Source of the DNA: Pseudoneurospora amorphoporcata
Lineage: Eukaryota; Ascomycota; Sordariomycetes; Sordariales; Sordariaceae
NCBI GenBank assembly: GCA_033297205.1
Contig: MU859265.1
Location: 1-62,939, forward strand
Direction of reading: 5' to 3'
DNA length: 62,939 nucleotides
Made by a program: the position numbers and the translations under genes. Below, piece by piece: positions 22,618 to 32,094 of the stretch. The stretch's first letter is position 1. Every line of letters begins with the position of its first letter. Under the pieces are notes generated by a model. The model worked only from the letters and a program-made list of their open reading frames with translations. It did no database searches and was not told where the DNA came from.

Positions 22618-24241
22618 CTACTTCAAGCCTAGCCCCAACCCCAAACCCATTCCCATCCGCCCTCTCAACGAAGTAGCCGAGCAACTCCTCTTGTGTCCCG
22701 CTATAGGATTTCCCTCATCAGCACTGGTGACTGCCAATCCAATTCCCAGCCCAACGCCAGCTCCGACTGATTCCAGTTTTGACATCATGACTTGCATCTC
22801 GGCTGGCAACAGCGCTGTCTTCGGGCCTTCACGCTGTCCTCCTCCTCCTGCCCTCGCATGACCTTGGGCGTGACTGTGATTCTGGATCTGGGCCTTTTGA
22901 ACATGGCCAGCCGTCCTGGTACACTCCCCATTTGTTTCCGAGCCTGCAGTACGATTGGCCCCATCTAGCGCTAGGCTTGTTGGTTTTCTGTCAGAGTAGT
23001 TCTCCCCAACTTCAAGGTTGACAGGCTTGGATATAGAGGCTGGCAAATGCGCCTGATCCCATGGCGCGATGTTCTTTGGGTCTGTGGTTAGTGCTTGACG
23101 ACGGGGGGTATTGGCACTGAGTGTACGACTCAGGGAGTGATGATGGAGAGTTGTTGTTGTTCCGTCTTTTTAGACGCATGAGGAGGCTGTTGGCGCTGCT
23201 GCCGGTCTTGCTGCTGGTGATTTTAGACTCGGAATCGGGCGCGAGAGTGCCTGAGGGTGTAAGGAAGGAATCGAATGTGTGATGGGAAGAGGCGCTGGTG
23301 GTGGATTTACTCGATTGTGGACCTTTCGAAGTTGTTGACTTCAGGTCAGGCTCGGACTTGGAAGTTGTGATCTTTTGAATTGCAAGCTTTGGGGCTTTGG
23401 TAATCGATATGGTAAGTGCTGTCGATGGTCCCAGGCGACGAGTCAGGAGGTCGGGGTTGGGTGGCTGGACTTGGTCAACTGGTGTTGGTAATGTTGTGAT
23501 GATTTCGGGTGGAGGAGGACTGGGTGCCCGTGGGTATGGGCCTGGTATTGAGAGCTTGTTGACGTTCTCCCGTTCGTTATTGCTCGTGCTGGTATCGGTT
23601 TTGATGGCCTTCAAGGTGGGTTTGGCGTCCGCGCTCCGACTTGGACGGTAGGCAGCCGGGCTAGCTGGGAGGCCTGGACTGATGAGCGGACGTCTCTTGC
23701 CGCTGTTGGGAAGAGCTCGGTCGCAGATAGCAATTTTGTTGGATTCACTGCGGCTGTCTAGACTTCCGCCTGTCCTTCGCTGGGTTGTCCTGGTCTCCGT
23801 CTTCAGCGGTGATGTCGCCTCGTGCCGCTGGATGGGAGCGAAGTTGGGAAACCTTAGGTCGAGGTATAGTGCAGTGCTGGAAGGTCTGTATAAAGACTTG
23901 TGACTTGCCTGGCTGACCTCAACCTCGGATTCGTCGTCGGAAGCTACACAAGTTGTGTTGGATGTGGTTGGAGAAGAGGGCTCGGAAGACTCTATCGGGC
24001 TTGGGATCTCGTCCCGTTGGCGGAACTCAAACTCAGTTTGCTGAATGGCGATGTGCGTATGGAACGGGCAAGCGAGAATGTTCCCGGAAAGCTTCTGAAG
24101 TTCTTTAACCTGGGTAGATTCGCCGATGGGACAGTAGCTGTGGCCGTTCCTGATAGCTGTCTTGCATTTCAGCCACTGGAGGTAGTAGTGTCGTCGTCCC
24201 TTGGGGCACCCGATGTAGGGAGTGTAACAAAAGGTGCACAT
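22618..24241 (-). CDS. Hypothetical protein with N-terminal Cys motif and Ser/Thr/Pro-rich tail
   Basis: The frame 24241-23012 starts MCTFCYTPYIGCPKGRRHY. It carries further cysteines at KCKTA, YCPIG and ACPFHTH within the first 65 residues, suggesting a small zinc-binding or disulfide-rich module shared by fungal hypotheticals that begin MCxxxYTxxxxC. The remaining ~340 residues are Ser/Thr/Pro-rich and probably disordered (for example PRAPSPPPPEIITT). No membrane segment or signal peptide is seen. The 409-aa frame is secure from 24241 to about 23130. Downstream, a second reverse-strand frame (23046-22618, ending in repeated GL) also looks coding and might be a 3' exon, but I could not find a donor and acceptor that join the phases. 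Function unknown. Confidence 0.6.
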
Positions 24242-24889
24242 TTTGAAGGTTATAATGAGCCGAGCTGCTCGTCAGGTCTTTGAATATGCTATTGGAAACA
24301 TCAATTGGCTATGTGAGGCTCTATATGTTCAATCGGGCTTGTTGATGGCCAGCTGGATCCGAGACTACCAACAGTTAGCGCTCGGGGAGAGAGCTACACT
24401 GTACACATACCTACCTAGTCAGTAATCCAAGCCGGGTCAATGAACGAAATGTGCCGGCTGGAGACCCATGGTGATGGTCCGTAAGCGCCTGGTGTTCTTC
24501 CCTCCATGAGGCCGTCTGCGAGTAAGCGCGCCGACCATCATGGTAAGCGCGGTTGCTCCCGTTGTGGCTACCTTGTCCAAAACTTGAACACCACGTCAAG
24601 AACATGGGCGATCATGGTAGAGAATACAGGAACATGGTGAGCTTCCGTCCGATCAGATTCGCGGGTTGGAGTTGAGTGTCCCGCCGACTCGGAAAAGCTG
24701 GGACGGATGGAAGTTGAACAGCGGAAGTTTGAACTGGACGATGCCGGACACTGCAGGCTCCCCGTTGCTGTTCGCTGGCGCTGTTGCGGGCCGGGCGCCA
24801 AGCACAATGAGGAAAACTACGGTGATTGGCCGGATGGTTCAAAATGTGTGGAGTACAAGTACCTAGAGGTACGTACCTACCTAGTACAG

Positions 24890-25209
24890 TAATGATCCCT
24901 GCTTTTGCAAGTAATTCCGGCACCCTAATTTTTTTGCAAAAGAGGGGGTTTTTGCAAAAGGAGGTCCCGGTGCACAGACCAGAAAGGGCCCTCTGACCAT
25001 TGATCGACGGGCGATAGTCTCAAATAGTGGGTCTCTTAACCCCCAGTAGACGGGTATAAGTGTCCACGCCCACCAAAATTGGACCCCTGCTTTTGCAAAT
25101 CCGGCCTTGAGCGTTTGCGAATTGCAGTTAGCAGTCTTAACCACCAGAGGGAATGCGGGCAGCCCGAACCTTTAGCAAAAGGGGGGGTTAGCAACTGCAG
25201 GGATCATTA
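24890..25209. mobile_element. MITE-like element, Tc1/mariner-type termini
   Basis: TA|ATGATCCCTGC at 24890 is matched by GCAGGGATCAT|TA ending at 25209, so an 11-bp perfect terminal inverted repeat lies inside TA dinucleotides, as expected from TA target duplication. The ~320-bp interior has no coding capacity. It repeats TTTTGCAAA or its complement several times (near 24904, 24937, 24954 and 25090), with runs of G/C next to them. This suggests a non-autonomous DNA element, but only one copy is in the window. Confidence 0.55.
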
Positions 25210-25779
25210 TTGTAGGCAGCCCAAGCGGCAACGGGCAGGCAAGAGCTTGGGCCACCTGTGCAATGCATCGGCCGCAGTCCAAAAAAAGCAGATGACAGCG
25301 GGCGAACCAGCGAACCTGGACCTCATCAACCTCCATCCCAATCCAGCGATTCCATTCCATTTCAGCAATCCGCGCTGCACAGCTGGCACTTGCAATCCCG
25401 CCGCTCAGAAACACCTCGCGTAGCTTCACACAAACATGGAAAATGGGCCAAGGACAAATGCATTGTATGTGTAAGTCGTTCATTGGTATCATTGTTTTTA
25501 AAATACTTCAAGAAAAATAGTAATACTGAGAATACGTATACAGTCCATCCTCATCGTTTGCTTCATTGCCATGTTCATCCATGTCGTTTCGTGACTGCCG
25601 CAGTCTCCGTCGCCGTGGTATGCCAGTGGTTCATCTCATTATTCATAAACTTCATCAGTGTCGTCTTCCCATCACATCATAGCTTCGGCAGGGAGGCGGA
25701 GCCATCCCAAATGTGCTCCCAAGTTCTCAACCCCATCATCTTTCACCATCACACATAATCAACATCTCGATCGAGAACC
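25210..25779. other. Intergenic between the MITE-like element and the Arg/Ser-tailed membrane protein gene
   Basis: Probably the 3' UTR of the reverse-strand gene ending at 25780. No gene is seen. Confidence 0.4.
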
Positions 25780-26256
25780 CTAGTATCTTGACCTCGACCT
25801 CGACCGGCTCGTGTACACAGCTGCCGGTTGTACCGGCGTAGCCACGTACATCTTCTCATCGTACACCACCGGTCTCGACCTAGACCTCGACGAGTGTCTG
25901 TGGTGGTGGTGATGGTGGTCGCGCGAGCGCGAGCGGTGCGCCGAGCGTGACCTGGAAGATCGGGACCGGTACATGGCGGCGGGAGGCATGTCGGGATCGT
26001 ACGCTTGGCGGTCCGGAGCGGGTGCCATCCTCGAGTTCTTGTCGCGAGACAGCGACTTAAAGATCCACCAGAGCAGGATGAGACCGACGATAACTCCGAT
26101 CACGATTCCGACGATGGCACCGGCGCTGAGATGGTCGTTACCACCGCCGTTGTTGTTATCGTCGTCGGCTTGTTGCACCACGGTGACGGTGGCCGCGGGT
26201 GCGTCCTGGCGGATGACCAGGCTGGCCAATGAGGCTAATGTTTTGGTTGGGGCCAT
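25780..26256 (-). CDS. Small single-pass membrane protein with Arg/Ser/His-rich cytosolic tail
   Basis: A single exon of 158 aa. Residues 1-40 are short and polar. A strong membrane segment follows (AGAIVGIVIGVIVGLILLWW, about 46-65), then a basic stop-transfer region (KSLSRDKNSR). The tail is built of SRS/RSR dipeptides with HHHHHH in the middle and ends SRSRSRSRY. The TM plus low-complexity basic tail resembles fungal hypotheticals annotated only by transmembrane domain. Whether the tail is phosphorylated like true SR proteins is speculation. It lies divergent from the Arg/Ser-rich gene at 27700, with ~1.4 kb between. Start ATG at 26256 is the first in frame. Confidence 0.75.
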   Translation of the reverse strand: MAPTKTLASLASLVIRQDAPAATVTVVQQADDDNNNGGGNDHLSAGAIVGIVIGVIVGLILLWWIFKSLSRDKNSRMAPAPDRQAYDPDMPPAAMYRSRSSRSRSAHRSRSRDHHHHHHRHSSRSRSRPVVYDEKMYVATPVQPAAVYTSRSRSRSRY

Positions 26257-27592
26257 TTCGAAAATGTATAATTGGTCTTCTGGCTGTATGGGTCTCGTGT
26301 CGCGTGGGTATTATTCTGGTGATTGGAACAGCGAGATTTGAGACCGATCCAAGTCTCTTGTCGAGTGGCAACGGGGCTGTGTGGGCGCAAACACCAAGCG
26401 GTGTCGATCACGATCCCCTGATAGGGCTGTAAGTAGCCGATAGTGTGCTTGAAAAGCACCTTTTTCCCCAGATGATCGGTGTGTGGATGAAAAGCGAGTG
26501 GTAAAGAGGCGATGAAGATTCAACAATCTCACGAGGCGAATCTGAGTCAAGTTATAGAAGCAAGAGGAGGGTCATCAGAAGCAGGCACGGCAGGGGAAGT
26601 GTACCAGGCTCTTCGTCAGGAACGGCGTGGAGCGTCATGATAACATCACCACAAATGCAAGCAATCCCACCTCGTTTCAGCCAGTTTGGTGGTTTGCTTT
26701 ACTGTGTAGGCTCAAAAGTGGTGGTGCTCATTCTGGTTCAGTGGTCAGTCTAGTGATGACCCTCCAGCGTTGAGACTTGGTTGGTGACGTTATGAGGCAG
26801 CATCCAAAGGAACCTGGGAAACTTGGCGTCAAGTAGGGACATGATTGGCAGTCTTATCGTCCCTATGGCCGGTCGGCCAGTTGATCACCAACTTCGGCTG
26901 CATTGACGTCATAATCCAATCAACCGGGTTAGGGTTAACGGTGATGTTCAGGGTTTGAGACCTCAACGCTGTCGACTTGACGCTAGCCCTCCCAGCCTCC
27001 TTTCTCGGCTTTTAAACTATTGCTGCAGCGTTCTCATAGGCGTCTGACAGCTGTTCCTTCCTCCCGTGACTGCTTTGTACTTTCAGCCGCCCACTTGTGA
27101 CTTGGAGTGCCTCTCTACAGATGCTTCTCAGGTGTCACTGGTATGTGAAGGGCCCAAAGACCAAGCATTCCAGTGAAGCAAAGGGTATTGAAACGCAGCT
27201 TAGTCTTTCGATCAACAACTGCATTTGAGAAACCGGGCATATATACGTCTTCGAAACATGGAGAAAGTTTTCCTTCGCTGACTGTTGATCATCTCGGATG
27301 AAATTGCCGGTTCGTTTCAGCCAATGCTATGCGTTCAGGGGCTGGCCAAGACATCCCAATGTAACCTACCAGCGTGGTGAGTTCGGTATGACGTTAGGGC
27401 TGAGTGTGTGGATGCTTGTGTTCGAGTGAACTTGCCTGCATGATGTGGCGATTCCAGCTCAAGGTACCGGTATGAAGGAGCTCACTCCCCGTTGAGGAAT
27501 CTGATAACCGAAGCAAGACCCCTGACGCCAGTTCCATCCTTCTTCCTTCACTATTGCTCACTATCGCAGCATGAGTTGATCATCCCAGTCGG

Positions 27593-27624
<32 letters not shown>

Positions 27625-27699
27625 CAGCATCGAACTATCAAACCAAGTCAAACCGAATTACCAAACACCAAAGTCTTCGTCACCCATCACGAAATCAAG
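26257..27699. other. Divergent intergenic region with a 30-A run and a telomere-like motif
   Basis: Upstream DNA of two Arg/Ser-rich genes. It contains GGGTTAGGGTTAAC at 26926-26939 and an uninterrupted run of 30 A at 27593-27622, some 80 bp before the ATG at 27700. No gene is supported. Confidence 0.55.
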
Positions 27700-28440
27700 A
27701 TGCCAGAACGCCGGGGACGAAGAGACCGCTACTACGACGATGACGACCTCTCAGACTACTCCGACTACGACCGTCCCTCCCGGTCGGCAACGGCCCCTCC
27801 CAAGCGTCACCGCTCCATAAGCCGTCGAGCCCTGGACAGACTCAGTTCCACCTTTGGCAACATGGGCCTTAGCAAAGAACAAAAAGAAGCACGAGCCAGG
27901 TCAACCGGCCGCCATCGTGATGGGGTGGAGGATTCCGACTATGACACCGACTACAGCACCAACTACACCCACAACAGCAAGAAACGTTCTCCGCGATCAC
28001 GATATCACTCCCCGGACCGCTCTCGTTCCTCTAAATACCCACCACGCGCCGGTCTAAACAGGCAACGCTCCTACTCCTACTCCCCTGAACGCTACGAAAG
28101 TCGACGTGGTCGAAGCAGTCACCGCAGCACTGGCGACAGCCGAGACCCACGATCCAGGAGCCGATGGGCACGAAGCATGGATGCCGCGCTCGACGCCGCT
28201 GCCATCGAAGCCATCAGGGTGCGTAAGGAGCCGGGGCCTTGGACGGGTAGAAAGGGGTCAAGAGTCCTAACGGCGGCGATAGCGGCTGCGGCGGTGGGAG
28301 TGGCGACGGAGCATAGGAATGGGCATGAGGATGGGAGCGGGAGTAAGAAGGGGAAGATTGGGAGTGCATTGGGAGGCTTGGTGATTAATCGGATGTTGAA
28401 TGGGCCGAGGAGGGAATTGAGGAGGGATCGGAGATATTAG
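27700..28440 (+). CDS. Arg/Ser/Tyr-rich hypothetical protein with Gly/Ala segment
   Basis: A single exon of 246 aa. The N terminus is acidic/aromatic (RYYDDDDLSDYSDYDR). A long RS-rich region follows with YSPERYESRRGRSSHR and similar. A C-terminal part (about 180-230) reads GRKGSRVLTAAIAAAAVG and IGSALGGLVINRML, which could insert in or lie on a membrane. This layout resembles fungal DUF3824-type proteins, but I assign it only by appearance. The protein is highly basic outside the acidic N terminus. The third codon positions and composition are consistent with real coding. Function unknown. Confidence 0.7.
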   Translation: MPERRGRRDRYYDDDDLSDYSDYDRPSRSATAPPKRHRSISRRALDRLSSTFGNMGLSKEQKEARARSTGRHRDGVEDSDYDTDYSTNYTHNSKKRSPRSRYHSPDRSRSSKYPPRAGLNRQRSYSYSPERYESRRGRSSHRSTGDSRDPRSRSRWARSMDAALDAAAIEAIRVRKEPGPWTGRKGSRVLTAAIAAAAVGVATEHRNGHEDGSGSKKGKIGSALGGLVINRMLNGPRRELRRDRRY

Positions 28441-29057
28441 GGTTGGGAATGGGTGGAAGGAAAAGAGGGATGGAAGAAGGCCGGACTACGTTACGGGGTA
28501 TACGGTGAAGCCTGGGAGGCCAGGCGCTGCTAGCCCAGACGAGACTGGATGCTGGCAGGCAATGCGTCCGGTTTATGAATTTACGACTGATGACAGAAGG
28601 GATTCGGACTATATATCATGATGTTATGATGCGACGGTTTGACTTGGCTTTCAGATAGAGTTAACAAAAGTCTCAACACCACTTGGGATACGAACACAAG
28701 CAGCTGGAAAAATGTTATCATCATAGTCAAGTCTCTGAAGACCTTTTCGTGTGCTGGTTCCAATAATAGACAATGACCTTCATCAAAGTCCGAGGGTCTA
28801 TAAGAGCTCGGGGTACCGAATCCTTTACTCCCCCTAAATACTACCATAGTCTCTTTTTGAGACGACATTTCCCGCTAACTTATGTCGCTAAGCCGCTATT
28901 TGTCTTATATATGCTGACCCAAGTGAATTGACGGACCACAGAATAGTGTTCGGTAGGTGTCAATGCTGGCATTGGTTACATTCTCTCATAAGTCCGAGTT
29001 GAGGCTCGGACAACAATCCTTGCACCGGTGCATTCGACCAAGACCGTTACCTTGACT
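28441..29057. other. Intergenic, AT-richer
   Basis: 3' flank of the RS-rich gene merging into the inverted-duplication region. Nothing gene-like is seen. Confidence 0.4.
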
Positions 29058-29573
29058 TGGCTCATCGAAAACGCTAGTTGGGTAGATTCAAATCCCTCCC
29101 TGGCTTGACTAAAGTCACTAAACCCACTTTTATCGCTAAGCTCAGCCAGCACAGCCAGCCTAGCCCTGCAACTGAGGCTATATAATCGATGCTCGCGCAT
29201 TACCAAGTCACTTTGGCGGGCAAATTTATTGAATTACGGTTAGAAATAATCGTCTTGGTCGGCTGGGCTGGCAGTCTGACTTACTCGATCGTCGATCGAA
29301 CAGGCGACGTGCGACGGGCGGGCGAGGTGTCAAATATTACAAGGTCAAAGATATTATACTAAATAATAATGAAGACGAAAGAAAATTGCTGTAAAGGGTT
29401 GTTCAATACTAAAGTAAGAGATAGCACGACGGCGGCGTGGCAGTTGAGCAGCGATGTGCACGGCTGGCAGTGCAGGTGTGCTGTGCTGGCTGGGCTTAGC
29501 GATAAAAGTGGGCTTAGTCTAGCCAGGGAGGGATTTGAGTCTACCCAGCTAGCGTTTTCGTTGGCTCATTAGC
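29058..29573. repeat. Inverted duplication, ~110-bp arms, AT-rich centre
   Basis: Positions about 29058-29169 match the reverse complement of about 29460-29573, sharing CTCAAATCCCTCCCTGGCT-type sequence and CCACTTTTATCGCTAAG. Most differences are C/T or G/A transitions, plus one ~9-11-nt indel. The ~290-bp centre is AT-rich. Both arms encode the same peptide-like string (LSDKSG, REGFESTQLAF) in opposite directions, which is a consequence of the duplication and not evidence of a gene. This could be a decayed element with long terminal inverted repeats. Confidence 0.7.
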
Positions 29574-29944
29574 GTGGCTTACACTGTAAGCAGTAGTTTA
29601 GCCGCATCCTTCGACGACACCGTTTATTGTCTTGAAGTTCATCTGAGGCTCTCTGTGGCATAGAGTCCTTGCCGCTCAGCAGATTTGATGCTTAGCCGCA
29701 GCATTGGCATCGCAACATCAACCATAGGTATGATGTCGGACTCTATGGAAGACGGCAACTTCATACCCATGGTTGCACCAGGCAACAACTGCTCATAGAG
29801 TACTCCAAATGTCCGGACGTGAAAGACGTATAAAGATGTCTTGATATCCTCGCCTCAGTCAAGACCGAATATCCAGGCAGCACTCACCTCTTCACCGCCA
29901 TCACTGCCTTTCACCAAGGCTCTTCCCCCTCAGCACTCTCAAAA

Positions 29945-30593
29945 ATGGTCAATCACCGCTTCCTCGCCTTTGCCGGCCTCGCCGCCCTCGCCCTGCCTTT
30001 TGCAGCAGCGGCTCCTACAACCACAACCACCGAGACCCTAGAAGTCCGTGAGGTCTTCTCCATCGAGAAATGGGTCGACTCCATCATCGCCAACCCCGAC
30101 ACAGCTCTATCCCCCGAGCAGGCCATCGAAGCATGGACGGCATCGACCAACGGCACCTCGTCGTCTGAGGCTCTGTCGAAGCGAGCGGCATCTTGCGCCA
30201 GCATGGCTGATCAGGCTTATGTATGTCCATCCCCCACCTCCATCCTCATCCCTCTCACACCCCAAACCGCGGAACCCCAACCCAAGCCAAGCCGATCAAG
30301 ACTGACCTCCCCTCCCGCATCAGGTCCCCGACGCAGTAGTCTGCGTCAACAAGCTCGCGTCCCTCGGTTCGCAAGCCTGCGTCGCCAACGCCGTGGCCTA
30401 CTTCTGGACCCACGGTCGCGCGCGGGTGGTGGGCGTCGCGGGACCCGTCGCCAAAGTTTCGACCACGTGCCAGAAGGTAGCCCAGACGGCGGGCAAGATC
30501 ATGGATCAGTGCACGAGTGGGCAGTTCACGGGCGGGCAGTTGCTTAATGTTGCTGATAGCCGGATGGCGGTTCATTTGGTGTTGCCGATTTAG
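29945..30593 (+). CDS. Small secreted protein with Kex2-type propeptide
   Basis: Exons are 29945-30220 and 30324-30593 (181 aa), with donor GTATGT and acceptor GCATCAG. Residues 1-22 form a signal peptide ending PFAAAA. A Thr-rich spacer and a propeptide follow up to a dibasic LSKR (79-80), the expected Kex2 processing site. The mature part is ~101 residues with five cysteines (SCAS, VVCVN, QACV, TTCQK, DQCTS) and a Gly/Val-rich middle. A TATA-like TATAAAG lies about 115 bp upstream. Small, processed, cysteine-bearing secreted proteins are often called effector candidates in fungi, but I recognise no named family and infer no activity. Confidence 0.8.
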
Positions 30594-30738
30594 GTTGATG
30601 CATTTAGATACCTAGGCCTTTTATTGGTTGGGAGAGGCTAGAGGGGAGGGATAGATGAGGGATTGGTGTTTCCTATCGGTGGTCCGGACTCCGAAAACAA
30701 TGAAAAGAAAACAAAAAGAAGGACAACAAAAGGAGCGG

Positions 30739-30802
30739 TACCCGTGCCACGCCCCCAGCGAGTCTGGCGTGTCCCCAAAAAAGTGGGGGCGTGGCATGGG
30801 TA
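30739..30802. repeat. 19-bp inverted repeat (one mismatch) 3' of tRNA-Val
   Basis: Arms 30739-30757 and 30784-30802 pair except for one position, with a 26-nt spacer. It lies downstream of the reverse-strand tRNA-Val, beyond its poly-T Pol III terminator (30828-30836 as A on the + strand). Confidence 0.7.
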
Positions 30803-30843
30803 GTTGGACCCAAAAAAGCGAGGGAAAAAAAAATTAAGTTTTG

Positions 30844-30917
30844 TGATCCGACTGAGGCTCGATCTCAGGACCTTCAGTGTGTTAGACTGACGTGATAACC
30901 AACTACACCATCGGACC
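30844..30917 (-). tRNA. tRNA-Val (AAC)
   Basis: Complete cloverleaf on the reverse strand. The acceptor is GGTCCGA/TCGGATC with one G-T pair. The anticodon loop CTAACAC gives AAC, and the T-arm is CTGAG/CTCAG around ATCGAGC. The discriminator is A. No intron. A T-run suitable as Pol III terminator follows within ~10 bases. Confidence 0.93.
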
Positions 30918-31439
30918 AATGATTGTTATTACTTGTTGTCTTCATTTCTACTGAAAAGTTGACTCGTGCACATGGAGTCACCCATTGCTTCGTGAATGTC
31001 AGCAATCCCAGTCTCCTCAGACCTCAAATCGTTTTGCTGCGTGATGCTTTGCAGGGCGCCGCCGGGTTCTTGTCGAGTCTTCTTCCGCTCTTCTTCTACC
31101 TGTTTATAGTGGTAGTTGAGTTCCGGCATCACAAGGCGCCTCACAGTTTCTTTCCACATTAGTTTGAGTCTATCGCATTGGTTGTGTGTTGTAATTGGTT
31201 TGGTTGGGCAATCGCTCGTTTTTCTGGGGTCTGGTGTTTGACGTCGCGGAGGGCTATCGATGACGTCATTCTTTTCTCGCCCTTATCACTACACCACCAA
31301 ACAGTCCCCGAAGGCAATCCCCTTGCTTCGGTACTGACATTTTCGGTCATCGCATTACCAATAATAATTTTATATCAGGACTGCGTATTATTCTATTCCA
31401 ACAAAAAGACTTTATACAAACGCACGTTCAAATCACGCA
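30918..31439. other. Intergenic between tRNA-Val and the HVA1/TUDOR gene
   Basis: Promoter side of the small gene at 31440. A CGATGACGTCATTC element at 31258-31271 contains the palindromic CRE/ATF core TGACGTCA, a known bZIP-binding sequence. This is suggestive only. Confidence 0.5.
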
Positions 31440-31756
31440 ATGCCTTCTCACCTCAAGGACAAGAATGGTGAGCCCATCCAACAGGGTGACCACGTCTTTG
31501 CTCGTTCCCGCGGCGGAAGACATGAGGGTGAAGTGGAAAAGGTCGTGACGAGCAAGGAGGAGGCAGAGCAGGAAGGCGTGAAACATCCACCAAAGGTTGG
31601 TACTTCTCGGGCTGCTTCAACTACAAAACGAGCGAACCAAACTGTGGATGGTCCAGGGAGCTAACGCAGATGATTCAGGTACTATTTACCGATCAGCATG
31701 GTCATCATGTGGAGCATAACCCGGAGGCGTTGCAGCATGGAGAGTATAGGAAGTGA
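31440..31756 (+). CDS. HVA1/TUDOR-domain (DUF2945) protein
   Basis: Exons are 31440-31595 and 31679-31756 (77 aa). The 83-nt intron has donor GTTGGT and acceptor TTCAG. The product reads KDKNGEPIQQGDHVFARSRGGRHEGEVEKVV, then after the splice KVLFTDQHGHHVEHNPEAL. This is the compact beta-barrel fold named for hypervirulence-associated protein 1 in fungi; related domains also occur in bacteria. Ligand and role are not established. Size and motif order match the family. The splice is supported because only the spliced form contains the conserved FTDQHGHHVEHNP end. Confidence 0.85.
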
Positions 31757-32094
31757 TTTTGGAACAATGACAAGGCAGACATGAACTGTTATAAAATCGC
31801 GTCTGTAAATCAAACGCCTAGCTTCATGCTATCTCTATTCACTTATCATTTTTATCGTTTCAAAGGCATTCTTTTCCCCCTTCGCCAGGCACCGCAACAG
31901 CTCGACAATGACGATAAGTTGACATTCCATAAAACAAAATTCCCGTTTACCCGTAATGCTACCCTTATAACAACCGCGGCCTCTTCTTGAGTTCCCGCTA
32001 GCACTGCTCAACACAACGCAAAGAACCCAGAAACGAAGAACCAAAAATAAACCATCTATAAACCCACTTTCTTGCTGCCAAACCCGCCATCCAC

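Noticed and set aside
23012..23046. Intron joining the 24241-23012 ORF to the 23046-22618 frame
   Set aside because: Candidate donors (GTACAC or GTCGTA near 23124) and acceptors (CACAG, CAAAG) do not bring the phases into agreement.
29058..29573. Two short genes sharing REGFESTQLAF
   Set aside because: The shared peptide is simply the inverted duplication read from both sides; no start context, splice site or longer homology.
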